NCBI RefSeq assembly: GCF_000378385.1
Contig: NZ_KB899664.1
Coordinates: forward strand, 62,001 to 126,000
Reading direction: 5' to 3'
Source: Paenibacillus daejeonensis DSM 15491
GTDB taxonomy: Bacteria; Bacillota; Bacilli; Paenibacillales; Paenibacillaceae
Length of the DNA: 64,000 nt
In this document: positions 26,683-34,925 of the stretch, piece by piece
How the letters are laid out: the number at the start of each line of letters is the position of its first letter
Numbering within the stretch: the first letter of the stretch is position 1
Made by a program: the position numbers and the translations under genes
The notes under the pieces: model-generated
The model's input: the letters and a program-made list of their open reading frames with translations, nothing else
What the model was told of the DNA's origin: nothing
Database searches by the model: none

Positions 26683-27183
26683 ATGAAGATTAAATGGTTG
26701 GTTCTAATCCTGCTACTACTCGTGCTGACTGCCAGCGCGTGCACACAGGAGGCCTCGGACGAGGTTTCAGACTTGTATGGGACCTATCGTTTGGAGGAGC
26801 TATTATACAGGAATCCACTCAGTTCCCAGTTTGGCTTCCAACCGTCCGAGGAAACGTATACCTTGACGGAAGATGCTTTGATTCATACGAAGGAAGATGG
26901 GAGTGTGCAGCAGCACACCATTGCGTATCCAAACGAGACGATAGATGGGCAGGCGTTCGCAGAGGATTTTTTAATCGAAGTGACCGGGGGGCTAGACCTC
27001 TCCACGTATCCAGCGTATCAACGGTACGTCCTGAAGGAGCCGGGGAGACTTAATGGCTATATCCTATATCAAGCGGATGGGGAGCTCTGGCTGGCTACGA
27101 CGAATGCGGGGCAGACGCCACCGGACTATTATATTTGGGAGCTCCATAAGCTCGCGAGGCAGGACAGCCCGGAGCGGTCCTGA
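26683..27183 (+). CDS. Small lipoprotein of unknown function
   Basis: 166 residues from ATG 26683, with AAGGAG six bases upstream (the frame is open from 26518 inside the previous gene, where it is only a shadow). The signal ends in lipobox TASAC, Cys20. The mature domain is about 145 residues with DLYGTYRLEELLYRNPLSS and a YIWELHKLARQ end; it is rich in Tyr and acidic residues and looks lipocalin-like in its beta pattern, which is only a guess. Family not recognised. Confidence 0.7.
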   Translation: MKIKWLVLILLLLVLTASACTQEASDEVSDLYGTYRLEELLYRNPLSSQFGFQPSEETYTLTEDALIHTKEDGSVQQHTIAYPNETIDGQAFAEDFLIEVTGGLDLSTYPAYQRYVLKEPGRLNGYILYQADGELWLATTNAGQTPPDYYIWELHKLARQDSPERS

Positions 27184-27195
27184 AGGAGCGATTCC

Positions 27196-27618
27196 CTAGG
27201 TTAGGCTGTTCCGCAAGAACAACAGTACAAATAATAGTCCCACCGACACAGCTAGAAAGACGCTCCCGAGAATAAGAAAGATGAGGCCGCCCTGGGCCAC
27301 AGAGTCAATCGCAGCACGCTCGGGGCGATACGGATCGTATTTGACAGTTACCCTGCTGCCTGGCGTGAACCCCGGCGTTTGGGAGATCGCCGATGTTTTC
27401 CGATATGTCTGGCCGTCGACAACATATTCGAAGGTAGGATGCTTGTCGGGGAGCCCTGGGAACAGTGTGCCGCGTTTGATGATGATGCCTTGCGTGACAT
27501 CCCAATCCCGCGTGCGTTGCTTCAGGAACATCCCGATGGAGAAGAAGACCGCGCCCAGAATGAATAGGATACCAAAAGCAAGGAGTAGGCCTTGCAGATA
27601 AGACGGCATATCCGACAT
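27196..27618 (-). CDS. DUF3592 membrane protein
   Basis: 140 residues with hydrophobic helices at about 9-31 and 108-133 flanking a soluble beta domain. The DUF3592 hallmarks are GIIIKRG, HPTFEYVVDGQTYRKT and PGSRVTVKYDPYRPERAAID. The function of the family is unknown. GAGGTG stands seven bases before the ATG. It converges with the lipoprotein gene and diverges from the WYL regulator gene, with about 60 bp between the two starts. Confidence 0.8.
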   Translation of the reverse strand: MSDMPSYLQGLLLAFGILFILGAVFFSIGMFLKQRTRDWDVTQGIIIKRGTLFPGLPDKHPTFEYVVDGQTYRKTSAISQTPGFTPGSRVTVKYDPYRPERAAIDSVAQGGLIFLILGSVFLAVSVGLLFVLLFLRNSLT

Positions 27619-27680
27619 GAGTAATCACCTCAACCACAATTTACACCCTTTACATCTGGCTGAATCAAGGGGGCACAACT

Positions 27681-28592
27681 ATGAAGCTGGATCGGCTGCT
27701 GGCCATTACGATGGAGCTCATGATGCGCAAGCGGGTCAAAGCGACGGACCTGGCGGAGCGGTTCGAAGTATCGGTGCGTACCGTCTACAGGGATATTGAG
27801 ACGATCAACCAGGCGGGAATTCCAGTGGCCTCGTTCACGGGCGCAGAGGGCGGCTTTGAGCTGATGGAGGGCTATTTTCTGACCAAGCAGCACTTCTCGC
27901 TGGAGGATTTCAGTATGATTTATCAGCTGTTGCGACAGATGGACGAAGCCGCCGGCGGCAGTCTGGTCACGTTGAGGCATAAGCTGGGCACGCTTCATCC
28001 GGCACTCGCCAAGGGAGAAGCTCAGGAGCGGATCGTTTTCGACCTCAGTACGCGGGAGGAGGATCAGGCGGTCATCCGGCCACTGTACCAAGCCATCCGG
28101 CAGCGTAAGCGGGTCGCCTTTGCCTATAAGGATGCCGAAGGCACGGAGTCGGACCGCAAGGTGGAGCCGCTGAGACTGTACTGGGAGCGGGGCATCTGGT
28201 ACATGGAGGCCTACTGCATGACCCGGCAGGCTTTGCGGCTGTTTCGTGTCTCCCGGTTATCCCAAGTGCTGTTGACCGACGAGAGCTATACCCCGCGGGA
28301 CGAGCTGACGCTCACCCACGCTGAGACCCCGGAAGGACTGGACGTTCACCTGCGGTTCAGTCTGGAAGCCCAGACGCGGGTCCAGGATCAATTCGGCGAA
28401 GCCTGCGAGCATCACGAGACGCACATCGATGTCCACACCGTCGTCTACAGCCGCGAATACGCGCTCTCCGTTGCACTTAGCTATGGCACCAAGGTCATCA
28501 TCATGGAGCCGACAGCGCTCAGAGCAGAGCTATTGGAGCACATGCGTGAGATTGCAGCGTTATATGCTTTGCCGGTAGCCCCCATACAGTAA
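27681..28592 (+). CDS. YafY-type HTH and WYL-domain transcriptional regulator
   Basis: 303 residues with AAGGGGG upstream. The N-terminal HTH reads VKATDLAERFEVSVRTVYRD, followed by a linker and WYL domain (LYWERGIWYMEAYC, then LRLFRVSRLSQVLLTDE). It is a second copy of the type seen at 17633 but not a recent duplicate. Divergence from the DUF3592 gene makes that gene a candidate target. A terminator follows. Confidence 0.88.
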   Translation: MKLDRLLAITMELMMRKRVKATDLAERFEVSVRTVYRDIETINQAGIPVASFTGAEGGFELMEGYFLTKQHFSLEDFSMIYQLLRQMDEAAGGSLVTLRHKLGTLHPALAKGEAQERIVFDLSTREEDQAVIRPLYQAIRQRKRVAFAYKDAEGTESDRKVEPLRLYWERGIWYMEAYCMTRQALRLFRVSRLSQVLLTDESYTPRDELTLTHAETPEGLDVHLRFSLEAQTRVQDQFGEACEHHETHIDVHTVVYSREYALSVALSYGTKVIIMEPTALRAELLEHMREIAALYALPVAPIQ

Positions 28593-28614
28593 CAGGTTCT
28601 TTAGTTGACCGTCT

Positions 28615-28654
28615 ACCGCGTGGGGAGCATATCACGAGTGGAGACGCGGTTTTT
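28615..28654 (+). terminator. Rho-independent terminator after the WYL regulator
   Basis: ACCGCGT and ACGCGGT form a 7-bp stem around a 22-base loop, followed by a T tract. It lies just before the converging VOC gene end. Confidence 0.65.
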
Positions 28655-28663
28655 ACGTTGGGA

Positions 28664-29032
28664 TTAGGCTTTACTGTGCAGCGTAATCAGGTAACCGTCG
28701 GGGTCGGCAAAGGTAAAGGTTCTCCCGAAGGGTCCATCTATGGGTGCGGATGTAATCTTGACACCTGCTGTACTAAGCTTGTCGTGGATTTCTTGTGTGT
28801 CAGGGGCATGAAACCACAGAGCAACACCAAATCCGGGCTGCGCACCTGAACCGAGTGCTGTTCCTGGCAAGAGGTCACGAAGCGCAAATGCGATAGGCTT
28901 GGTCTCAAAGACCACAGCATGCGGGGGTCCAGCCTGGGAGCGAACAAGACCAAGATAGTTTTGATAAAATTCAGCAGAGCTTTCAAGGTTACTTACTTGA
29001 AGGGATATGAAGTCGGGTCCAATAACTGACAT
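28664..29032 (-). CDS. VOC-family (glyoxalase/bleomycin-resistance-like) protein
   Basis: 122 residues, one VOC unit of paired beta-alpha-beta-beta-beta modules: FISLQVSNLESSAEFYQNYL at the start and GRTFTFADPDGYLITLHSKA at the end, the last with the usual DPDG turn. Gln12 and a C-terminal region that usually supplies Glu or His are candidate metal ligands. Homologs act in metal-dependent isomerisation or antibiotic binding; no substrate can be named. AAGGAGG precedes the ATG. A 24-bp palindrome lies in its upstream region. Confidence 0.85.
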   Translation of the reverse strand: MSVIGPDFISLQVSNLESSAEFYQNYLGLVRSQAGPPHAVVFETKPIAFALRDLLPGTALGSGAQPGFGVALWFHAPDTQEIHDKLSTAGVKITSAPIDGPFGRTFTFADPDGYLITLHSKA

Positions 29033-29090
29033 AATGTCCTCCTTAGTGGATAGGTTTTTTGATGTTGCATGCTTTGAGTATACAAGTGCC

Positions 29091-29128
29091 CTACTGACAA
29101 CTGTATGTCAGTAGCGTTCTTTTTTTTT
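29091..29128 (+). promoter_or_regulatory. Inverted repeat with T tract between the VOC and ABC-F genes
   Basis: CTACTGACA / TGTCAGTAG is a perfect 9-bp inverted repeat with a six-base loop, followed after five bases by nine T residues on the plus strand. As RNA it would be a terminator, yet no plus-strand gene lies upstream; TTTTGA (29057) and TATACA (29079) form a weak promoter just before it. It could be a leader terminator controlling the ABC-F gene or a DNA operator for the divergent VOC gene. Confidence 0.5.
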
Positions 29129-29248
29129 CGAAAATTTCCGCACCGATTGACGTCTCCCGGTAGCGTTCCTGGTCGGATAACGTTTATAATAGAGCAAGGT
29201 GAAACCCTTAGAAATCAAGAAATTACACTACAAGAAAAGGTGTCATGC

Positions 29249-30805
29249 ATGAGTATATTGAATGTAGAACGACTGAGTCACGGCTTTGGGGATCGCGCGA
29301 TTTTCAACGACGTATCGTTTCGCTTGCTGAAGGGCGAGCATATCGGACTGATCGGCGCCAACGGCGAGGGCAAGTCCACCTTCATGAATATTATCACTGG
29401 CAAGCTGCAGCCAGACGATGGCAAGGTGGAGTGGTCCAAGCGGATGCGCGTGGGCTATCTTGACCAGCATGCCGTCCTGAGCAAAGGCAACAGTATCCGC
29501 GATATCCTCAAAGGGGCATTCCAGTATCTGCTGGACATGGAGCAAGAGATGAACGACATGTATGCCCGGATGGGCGATGTCACGCCGGAGGAGCTGGAGC
29601 AGCTGCTTGAGGATGTGGGCACGCTTCAGGATACACTAACGAACCAGGATTTTTACCTGATTGATGCCAAGGTGGAAGAGACCGCCCGTGGTCTGGGTCT
29701 GACGGATATCGGGCTGGACAAGGACGTCACCGACCTCAGTGGCGGACAGCGGACCAAGGTGCTGCTGGCCAAGCTGCTGCTGGAGAAGCCGGATATCCTG
29801 CTCCTTGACGAGCCCACCAACTACCTGGACGAGCAGCACATCGAGTGGCTGAAGCGGTATTTGCAGGAGTACGAGAATGCCTTTATCCTCATCTCCCATG
29901 ATATCCCGTTCCTGAATAGTGTCATCAACCTGATCTACCATATGGAGAACCAGCAGTTGACCCGCTACGTGGGCGACTATGATCATTTCCAGCAGGTACA
30001 TGAGATGAAGAAGCAGCAGCTGGAGTCCGCGTTCAAGCGCCAGCAGCAGGAAATTGCGGACCTCAAGGACTTCGTGGCCCGTAATAAGGCCAGCGTCGCC
30101 ACACGTAACATGGCGATGTCCCGCCAGAAGAAGCTCGACAAGATGGATGTCATCGAGCTGGCCAAGGAGAAGCCGAAGCCGCAATTCAACTTCAAAGTGG
30201 GCCGCACCTCAGGCAAGCTGATCTTCGAGACCAACCAGCTCGTCATCGGCTATGACAGCCCGCTGTCGCGGCCGCTGGACCTGCGTATGGAGCGGGGGCA
30301 GAAGATCGCGCTTGTCGGTGCCAACGGGATCGGTAAAACAACGCTTCTGCGCAGCATCCTCGGTGAAATCCAGGCGATCTCGGGCACGGTGCAGCGGGGT
30401 GAGCATCTGCAGATCGGCTACTTCGAGCAGGAGTCCAAAGGCGACAACTACAACACCTGTATTGAAGAGATCTGGAGCGAGTTCCCTTCGCTCTCCCAAT
30501 TCGAAGTGCGGGCGGCTCTGGCCAAGTGCGGCCTGACCACCAAGCATATCGAGAGCAAGATTACGGTACTGAGCGGCGGTGAGAAGGCCAAGGTGCGGCT
30601 ATGCAAGCTCATTAACAACGAGACCAATCTGCTGGTACTCGATGAGCCGACTAACCATCTCGACGTCGATGCCAAGGACGAGCTGAAGCGCGCGCTTCAG
30701 GCGTACAAGGGCAGCATCCTGCTCATCTCCCATGAACCGGAATTCTATCGCGATGTCGTGACCGAGACCTGGAATTGTGAGTCTTGGACGACGAAGGTGT
30801 TTTAA
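29249..30805 (+). CDS. yfmM: ABC-F family ATPase, close to Bacillus YfmM
   Basis: 518 residues from ATG 29249 (MSILNVERLSHGFGDRAIF), the length of YfmM; the frame is open from 29105 but AAAAGGTG fits 29249. Two ABC domains: Walker A GANGEGKST and GANGIGKTT, signatures LSGGQRTK and LSGGEKAK, and Walker B LLLDEPTNYLDE and LVLDEPTNHLDV. There are no membrane helices. The linker between domains (about 235-320) is charged and helical, like the P-site tRNA-interacting motif of ABC-F factors that rescue or protect ribosomes. Expected role: translation factor at the E site. A -10-like TATAAT lies at 29185. Confidence 0.9.
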   Translation: MSILNVERLSHGFGDRAIFNDVSFRLLKGEHIGLIGANGEGKSTFMNIITGKLQPDDGKVEWSKRMRVGYLDQHAVLSKGNSIRDILKGAFQYLLDMEQEMNDMYARMGDVTPEELEQLLEDVGTLQDTLTNQDFYLIDAKVEETARGLGLTDIGLDKDVTDLSGGQRTKVLLAKLLLEKPDILLLDEPTNYLDEQHIEWLKRYLQEYENAFILISHDIPFLNSVINLIYHMENQQLTRYVGDYDHFQQVHEMKKQQLESAFKRQQQEIADLKDFVARNKASVATRNMAMSRQKKLDKMDVIELAKEKPKPQFNFKVGRTSGKLIFETNQLVIGYDSPLSRPLDLRMERGQKIALVGANGIGKTTLLRSILGEIQAISGTVQRGEHLQIGYFEQESKGDNYNTCIEEIWSEFPSLSQFEVRAALAKCGLTTKHIESKITVLSGGEKAKVRLCKLINNETNLLVLDEPTNHLDVDAKDELKRALQAYKGSILLISHEPEFYRDVVTETWNCESWTTKVF

Positions 30806-30816
30806 TAGTGAGAGAG

Positions 30817-30858
30817 AAGGCACGCATCCTGCGGAAACGCAGGCGGCGTGCCTTTTTT
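30817..30858 (+). terminator. Rho-independent terminator after the ABC-F gene
   Basis: AAGGCACGC pairs with GCGTGCCTT outside an inner CCTGCG-GAAA-CGCAGG hairpin, followed by six T residues. Array A2 begins about 35 bases later. Confidence 0.9.
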
Positions 30859-30893
30859 GCTTTGGTTAAGATGTGCCCGCCACTCGCCTGCTG

Positions 30894-31199
30894 CAACGCA
30901 CCTTTGTTCCTCTATTTACTCTCGCCCCCGCCATCTGCCCGCTGTAACACACCTTTGTTCCTCTATTTGCCTGCATCCCCGCCATCTGCCTGCTGTAACA
31001 CACCTTTGTTCCTCTATTTGCTCGCACCCCCGCCATTTGCCCGCTGTAACACACCTTTGTTCCTCTATTTGCTCGTACCCCCGTCATCTGCCCGCTGTAA
31101 CGCACCTTTGTTCCTCTATTTGCTCGCAACCCCGTCTTCCGTCCGCTGTAACACACCCTTGTTCCTCTATTTATCTGCAGACCTATGCTGTGGGAGAGG
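30894..31199. repeat. Tandem array A2: six units of exactly 51 bp
   Basis: Units carrying (T/C)AAC(A/G)CACCTTTGTTCCTCT begin at 30894, 30945, 30996, 31047, 31098 and 31149, all 51 bp apart. The core matches array A1, but the second half of each unit (CCCGCCATCTGCCCGCTG) differs from the A1 unit. The strand orientation is the same in both arrays. It separates the ABC-F terminator from a TetR gene and codes for nothing. Confidence 0.95.
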
Positions 31200-31287
31200 G
31201 GCACGCGCTGGCATGATACCAACAACCCCGACTCCAGTCCAGTTGACCGGAGGGAGTAATCGAACTACACTTAAGTCATTATTTAGA

Positions 31288-31306
31288 AAATGACACATTG
31301 TCATTT
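31288..31306. promoter_or_regulatory. Candidate autoregulatory operator of the TetR gene
   Basis: AAATGACA-CAT-TGTCATTT is a perfect inverted repeat with 8-bp arms and a three-base centre, placed 11-20 bases before the possible starts of the downstream TetR gene. Size and position suit TetR autorepression. Confidence 0.6.
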
Positions 31307-31317
31307 TTTTGATTGAG

Positions 31318-32040
31318 GTGAGGAGAATTCCCAAGGTTAGCGAAGGGTATGCCGAGCAGAAGCGGCATCACATTCTCGATGCAGCACAGGCGGTCAGCCG
31401 GAGCAAGCCGTTGCATAAGATTACAATGAAAGACATTGTCCGAGCGTCTGGTCTAAGCCAGGGCGGGGTATACCTGTATTTTTCTCAAATTGAAGAGGTC
31501 TGGCTGGCGCTGGCTACCCGGTTTGATGCCGAAATCGATTTTCAAGAACGCTTCGAGCAGCTTCGTCAAGCCGATCCGGAGCCATCTGAGGGCATGCGTG
31601 AGATCTTCCGCTTCATCGCTGAGGAGCTGAACCGGTCGCTGGAGAGCGGGTATAGCAAGCTGGCTTTTGAATTCAATGCGATCTATGCCAGCCAGGCGGC
31701 CTGGTTCATCGAGCAGATCGAATCGCAGCAGGAGGTCTCGCCATCCTACGGCTACAACTACATGTTGGGGCAGATGCTGACGATGTGGCAGGACTGGCAG
31801 AAGGCGGGACAACTCCAGCCGCTGCGGCCGCTCGAGGAAATATGGATGCTGGTCCAGGTCACCCTGGCGGGCATGATTCGCGAAGCGACGATGGAGCAGT
31901 ACCTGAACGAAGCCCAAGTCGAGATCCCGTCAGAGCTGGAGATTGGCAGGCACATCGAGCCTTTGCTGGAGGGACTACACCTCTCCGTGATGACGCTGCT
32001 GGGGGCGACGAGTACGAACAAACCAAGAAATGAGGGATAA
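31318..32040 (+). CDS. TetR-family transcriptional regulator
   Basis: About 240 residues. The N-terminal HTH reads ITMKDIVRASGLSQGGVYLYF, followed by an all-helical ligand domain. The start is uncertain: TTG 31309 and GTG 31318 lack a spaced ribosome site, whereas ATT 31327 has GAGGTG six bases before it and would give I-PKVSEGYAEQ, matching the M-PKVSEEY start common in this subfamily. GTG 31318 is given as the nearest conventional codon. The stop overlaps the ATG of the next gene (TAATG), so the membrane protein is its likely target. Confidence 0.85.
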   Translation: MRRIPKVSEGYAEQKRHHILDAAQAVSRSKPLHKITMKDIVRASGLSQGGVYLYFSQIEEVWLALATRFDAEIDFQERFEQLRQADPEPSEGMREIFRFIAEELNRSLESGYSKLAFEFNAIYASQAAWFIEQIESQQEVSPSYGYNYMLGQMLTMWQDWQKAGQLQPLRPLEEIWMLVQVTLAGMIREATMEQYLNEAQVEIPSELEIGRHIEPLLEGLHLSVMTLLGATSTNKPRNEG

Positions 32041-32717
32041 TGATGGCGTTTAAACAAGCTGTACGGTCGTGGTTGATGCTGTTGGCCGCTTGCCCCAAAG
32101 GGATCGTGACCTTCGTGATTGCGGTAGCGGGTGTGAGTATAGGGATTGCGTTGCTCATTGTGTGGGTAGGCATCCCGATCTTGGTGGGAACGCTGTTAAT
32201 CTGCCGGGCTTTGATGGAGCGAGAGAGGCAGCTGGGTTCGTCATGGCTGGGTGGGCAGTCCAACTTTTCCGAAGTGTTGAGGTCGGGCTTAAAGCCTGCC
32301 GGTTATGCTACGGGCTATCCCCGGGGCGGTGTGAGGGAGTTGATCGCGCTGCTGGGTGAGCGCCGGACGTACACAGGATTGGTGTATTGTCTGGCCCAGC
32401 TGCCGATAGGGATTATTTCCTTCACAATTGCAGCCACTGTACCGATTGCTGCGCTTGGCCTGGCACTGGCACCGTTTAGCTACCTGATGAATGCCTGGCT
32501 GCCATTCGAACTGAACAGCTTGGATGCAATCGCTATCCCGATGTTGTCTCCGTTCCAGGTCATGTTGGCTGCCAGTGCGGTGGGCCTGGTGACTTTGGCG
32601 CTGCAGCCCCTGATGTTCCGTAGTCTGGGACGCGTGTATGCGGGCTGGCTTTCCTGGCTGTCTTCTTCGTCTGGGGTTCCCCCGTTACAGGGATCCTCCG
32701 CAAAGCCGGTCATCTAG
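32040..32717 (+). CDS. Sensor-domain-like membrane protein
   Basis: 225 residues with four hydrophobic segments (about 20-58, 118-150, 172-200) and NAWLPFELNSLDAI near residue 155, resembling the putative sensor domain found fused to kinases in actinobacteria and standing alone in Bacillota. No kinase or enzyme domain is present. It overlaps the stop of the TetR gene by one base, so they form a regulator-membrane protein pair, probably an envelope stress unit. Confidence 0.7.
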   Translation: MMAFKQAVRSWLMLLAACPKGIVTFVIAVAGVSIGIALLIVWVGIPILVGTLLICRALMERERQLGSSWLGGQSNFSEVLRSGLKPAGYATGYPRGGVRELIALLGERRTYTGLVYCLAQLPIGIISFTIAATVPIAALGLALAPFSYLMNAWLPFELNSLDAIAIPMLSPFQVMLAASAVGLVTLALQPLMFRSLGRVYAGWLSWLSSSSGVPPLQGSSAKPVI

Positions 32718-32730
32718 CACCACATGAAAG

Positions 32731-32760
32731 CAAAACGCCGCTTGCACAAGGCAAGCGGCG
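32731..32760 (-). terminator. Terminator for the minus-strand YIP1-like gene
   Basis: A 10-bp perfect stem CGCCGCTTGC / GCAAGCGGCG with loop ACAAG; the T tract (TTTTGCTTT) is on the minus strand. It also lies 14 bp after the plus-strand gene and may serve both. Confidence 0.75.
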
Positions 32761-32768
32761 CTAGCTTA

Positions 32769-33398
32769 TTAAAAGATAATCTGAATAATGAGAGTTATCA
32801 GGACCAAGTAGCTCGTGACGGAGAGAATGAGATACGAAGCCAGCGCATGGCGTGGTACCGCACCGGCCTCGGCACCGGCTTGGACAGACAGGAGCAGGAG
32901 CGACAGCAAGGTAATGCTGAGCAGCAGCATCCCCAGGCCCAGGCTCATCAGCGTGAAGAGTGCAGCCAGCAGGAACCCCGCAGCACCAATGTAGAACGTC
33001 CCGCCGATTCGGATGGCGAACAGCTTGAGTTCAGGCTTCGTACCGCTCCGCCACCACGCAGCGAGCCAGATGGCTGCCAGCAGCACAGCGGTGGAGAGCA
33101 GGCCGATTAGGAAGAGTCGGCCGAAAATCGGCCAGGTTGCCGAGCGGGTCATGCCGCCAAGGCCACCCATGCCGAGGAATCCGCCGAAGAAGCCGTTGAC
33201 GCGGCTGGCGATCATCAGGGACCAAATCAGGTACCCGACAAAGGCGCTTGCCACCCCCAGTACACCATAAATCCATTCTCTCTCGGTCAATCGTACGCTT
33301 TCCAGCGGATTTTTGAACAATCGCAGGACTTGCTGCTGGTCTACGCCTTTCATTGTTGTTTTTACACCATCCAAGACATTTCTCTTTTCTGTTTCCAC
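32769..33398 (-). CDS. YIP1-like membrane protein
   Basis: 209 residues from GTG 33398, with GGGAGGG six bases upstream (the frame is open to a GTG at 33413 that overlaps the site). Five hydrophobic helices follow a soluble N-terminus, and a Gly-rich segment GGFLGMGGLGGM lies between helices one and two. The arrangement resembles bacterial YIP1/DUF1282-type proteins, whose role is unknown. Similarity is judged from pattern only. Confidence 0.6.
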   Translation of the reverse strand: METEKRNVLDGVKTTMKGVDQQQVLRLFKNPLESVRLTEREWIYGVLGVASAFVGYLIWSLMIASRVNGFFGGFLGMGGLGGMTRSATWPIFGRLFLIGLLSTAVLLAAIWLAAWWRSGTKPELKLFAIRIGGTFYIGAAGFLLAALFTLMSLGLGMLLLSITLLSLLLLSVQAGAEAGAVPRHALASYLILSVTSYLVLITLIIQIIF

Positions 33399-33634
33399 TA
33401 TGGACCCTCCCACAGGTTAATCGTCAATATTCGACATGACGGTATTGGGGTATTTTACCTTATTTCCACGAATTCGTACATAGACATCCAGAATTTATAG
33501 ATGATTGGCATCGGATGTTGTTCAAAAAAATATATTCCTGCCCATGTGATACGACACGATATGTCGGACCATCCCCTCTATACTGGGTCACAGCACCATT
33601 AATCACGACCTGATAGAAATGAGGGAAACTAACG

Positions 33635-33823
33635 ATGGCCAAAACAAAACGCGGACGTGTGCTCTGGAGCCTGCCCTCCCGTGGCAGAGGCACCTGTCCG
33701 ATCTGCAACAGTACCCGCATCAAGCTGCTCTATTCCAGAGCGAACGCTGGAGGAACGATCATTAAAGTCTGCAAACGCTGCAGTAAAGCCGAACAGGACA
33801 AAATAGATGCTGTCATTCCCTAA
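33635..33823 (+). CDS. Small zinc-ribbon protein
   Basis: 62 residues, basic N-terminus, with two CxxC knuckles (CPIC and CKRC) 24 residues apart that would bind one zinc ion. Such mini zinc ribbons are often nucleic-acid or ribosome associated. GAGGGAAAC precedes the ATG. Its last four bases overlap the end of the converging membrane protein gene. The family is not recognised beyond the fold. Confidence 0.75.
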   Translation: MAKTKRGRVLWSLPSRGRGTCPICNSTRIKLLYSRANAGGTIIKVCKRCSKAEQDKIDAVIP

Positions 33824-34290
33824 GAACTTGAGCGGGCATATCGAGAACGGGTACGGGGCAACAGTGTGAGGATCTGAATGGCGAATCCGAGCGTCCAGTA
33901 CAGGAGATGGACGGCATGAACGGCTTGTAGGAAATACACTTGGGCAGCGATCCAGATGACAAGCGCATAACCGGTGTACAACGAAAAGGTCCATGCCCAG
34001 TGCATGTCCCGGTACAGATTGAACCGCTCCGCGATGCGGGAGGGTGTGCGGCGGATAAGGCCTACGGCAACGAGCAACGGCATCACCCCCAGCACCAGGG
34101 TCAACAGCAACCCGGGAAGGAGGTAGTTGGAGAACGGACTGTGCGCCAGCAGCTCCAAGCTCAGTCCAATCAGCTGGCCTGAGGGACTGATGAGCATGCC
34201 CAATCCCCCAATTACCGCTCCCACGCTGAGGAATAGGTGTAGTACGATCAGAACAATGGCTTTGCTTGCTTTATTTCGTCCTGCAGCCAT
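33820..34290 (-). CDS. Hypothetical four-helix membrane protein
   Basis: 156 residues with helices at about 10-32, 55-78, 98-118 and 122-142 and a basic tail. AAGGAG lies eight bases before the ATG, supporting the start. No conserved motif is recognised; WAWTFSLYTGYALVIWIA is the most distinctive stretch. It converges with the zinc-ribbon gene. Confidence 0.7.
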   Translation of the reverse strand: MAAGRNKASKAIVLIVLHLFLSVGAVIGGLGMLISPSGQLIGLSLELLAHSPFSNYLLPGLLLTLVLGVMPLLVAVGLIRRTPSRIAERFNLYRDMHWAWTFSLYTGYALVIWIAAQVYFLQAVHAVHLLYWTLGFAIQILTLLPRTRSRYARSSS

Positions 34291-34434
34291 AGGAAGTCGC
34301 TCCTTTTAGGTATCTTTTCCCCAGCTTATCATCCCAGTCGCTTAAGGGCTGTGATGCCCTTAACATGGAAGTGCGCAATGTGCGTAAGCAAGCCGCAACA
34401 GGACGAATGTTGAACGTAGAGAAGGGAGAATTAG

Positions 34435-34578
34435 ATGAGCCATTTGCATCGCATCCAATGGTTGGATGAGCAGATTCGTGCGGGAAACTATCCTAGCAGT
34501 GCTCAGCTGTCCGAACGCTTCGAGATCCTTACGTCGGGTTCCATTGACATTCATTACGGGACTCGCGAAGAAGTTTAG
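34435..34578 (+). pseudogene. Truncated WYL/YafY-type regulator (N-terminal fragment)
   Basis: AAGGGAG and ATG 34435 open a frame reading MSHLHRIQWLDEQIRAGNYP followed by SSAQLSERFEI, the usual beginning of a Paenibacillus HTH/WYL regulator. After the first HTH helices the sequence stops matching and ends at TAG 34576, giving 47 residues instead of about 300. No continuation is seen in other frames past 34600. It is most simply a gene remnant left by a deletion. Confidence 0.6.
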
Positions 34579-34600
34579 ACGAAAGATTTCAAGACCCCTC

Positions 34601-34629
34601 TTACTGCTCGAATGAGATCGTGCTATGCT
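34601..34629 (+). promoter_or_regulatory. Promoter of the small basic membrane peptide
   Basis: TTACTG (34601-34606) and TATGCT (34624-34629) with a 17-bp spacer form a sigma-A-like promoter. Start of transcription would be near 34636, giving a leader of about 70 nt with a hairpin at 34669-34681 (GTCACGGCGTGAC). Confidence 0.45.
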
Positions 34630-34706
34630 CTGGGGTAGGACAAAGAAAAAGCGGTGGATGTTTTTGGGGTCACGGCGTGACAACTCCCGGAAAGGGGGTG
34701 ACGCCG

Positions 34707-34844
34707 ATGGCCGTACTTGTGGCGTGGCTGGACGTTCTCCGATGGGTCGCTGCTACACTAAGCCTCGTGTTTGGTGTACGCAGGCTGTACCGTTGGTTAC
34801 AACGTAAGTTTCGTAAAAAACGCAAGCAAAAACCCACCGCGTAA
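34707..34844 (+). CDS. Small hydrophobic peptide with basic tail (type I toxin-like candidate)
   Basis: 45 residues: one membrane helix (about 3-24, AVLVAWLDVLRWVAATLSLV) followed by a strongly basic tail RKFRKKRKQK. The ribosome site AAAGGGGGTGA is nearly a full match to the 16S end, and a small hairpin lies 25 bases before the ATG. The stop falls inside the loop of a strong terminator, so the mRNA would be about 230 nt. Size, layout and composition recall type I toxins such as TxpA/BsrG, but no homolog or antisense RNA was identified. Confidence 0.5.
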   Translation: MAVLVAWLDVLRWVAATLSLVFGVRRLYRWLQRKFRKKRKQKPTA

Positions 34845-34868
34845 GGTTGGCGCCTGACGGTGGGTTTT
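34829..34868 (+). terminator. Terminator overlapping the end of the small peptide gene
   Basis: AAAACCCACCG / CGGTGGGTTTT forms an 11-bp perfect stem; the TAA stop is in its 18-base loop. Confidence 0.85.
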
Positions 34869-34925
34869 GCATGCGAAGTAAATTCTATGCACGCCGTGGT
34901 GAATCCACAGCCTTTCGTGTCATGG

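Noticed and set aside
30848-31225. Repetitive frames over array A2
   Set aside because: Same reason as array A1; three frames are open at once, which is a mark of repeat DNA rather than coding.
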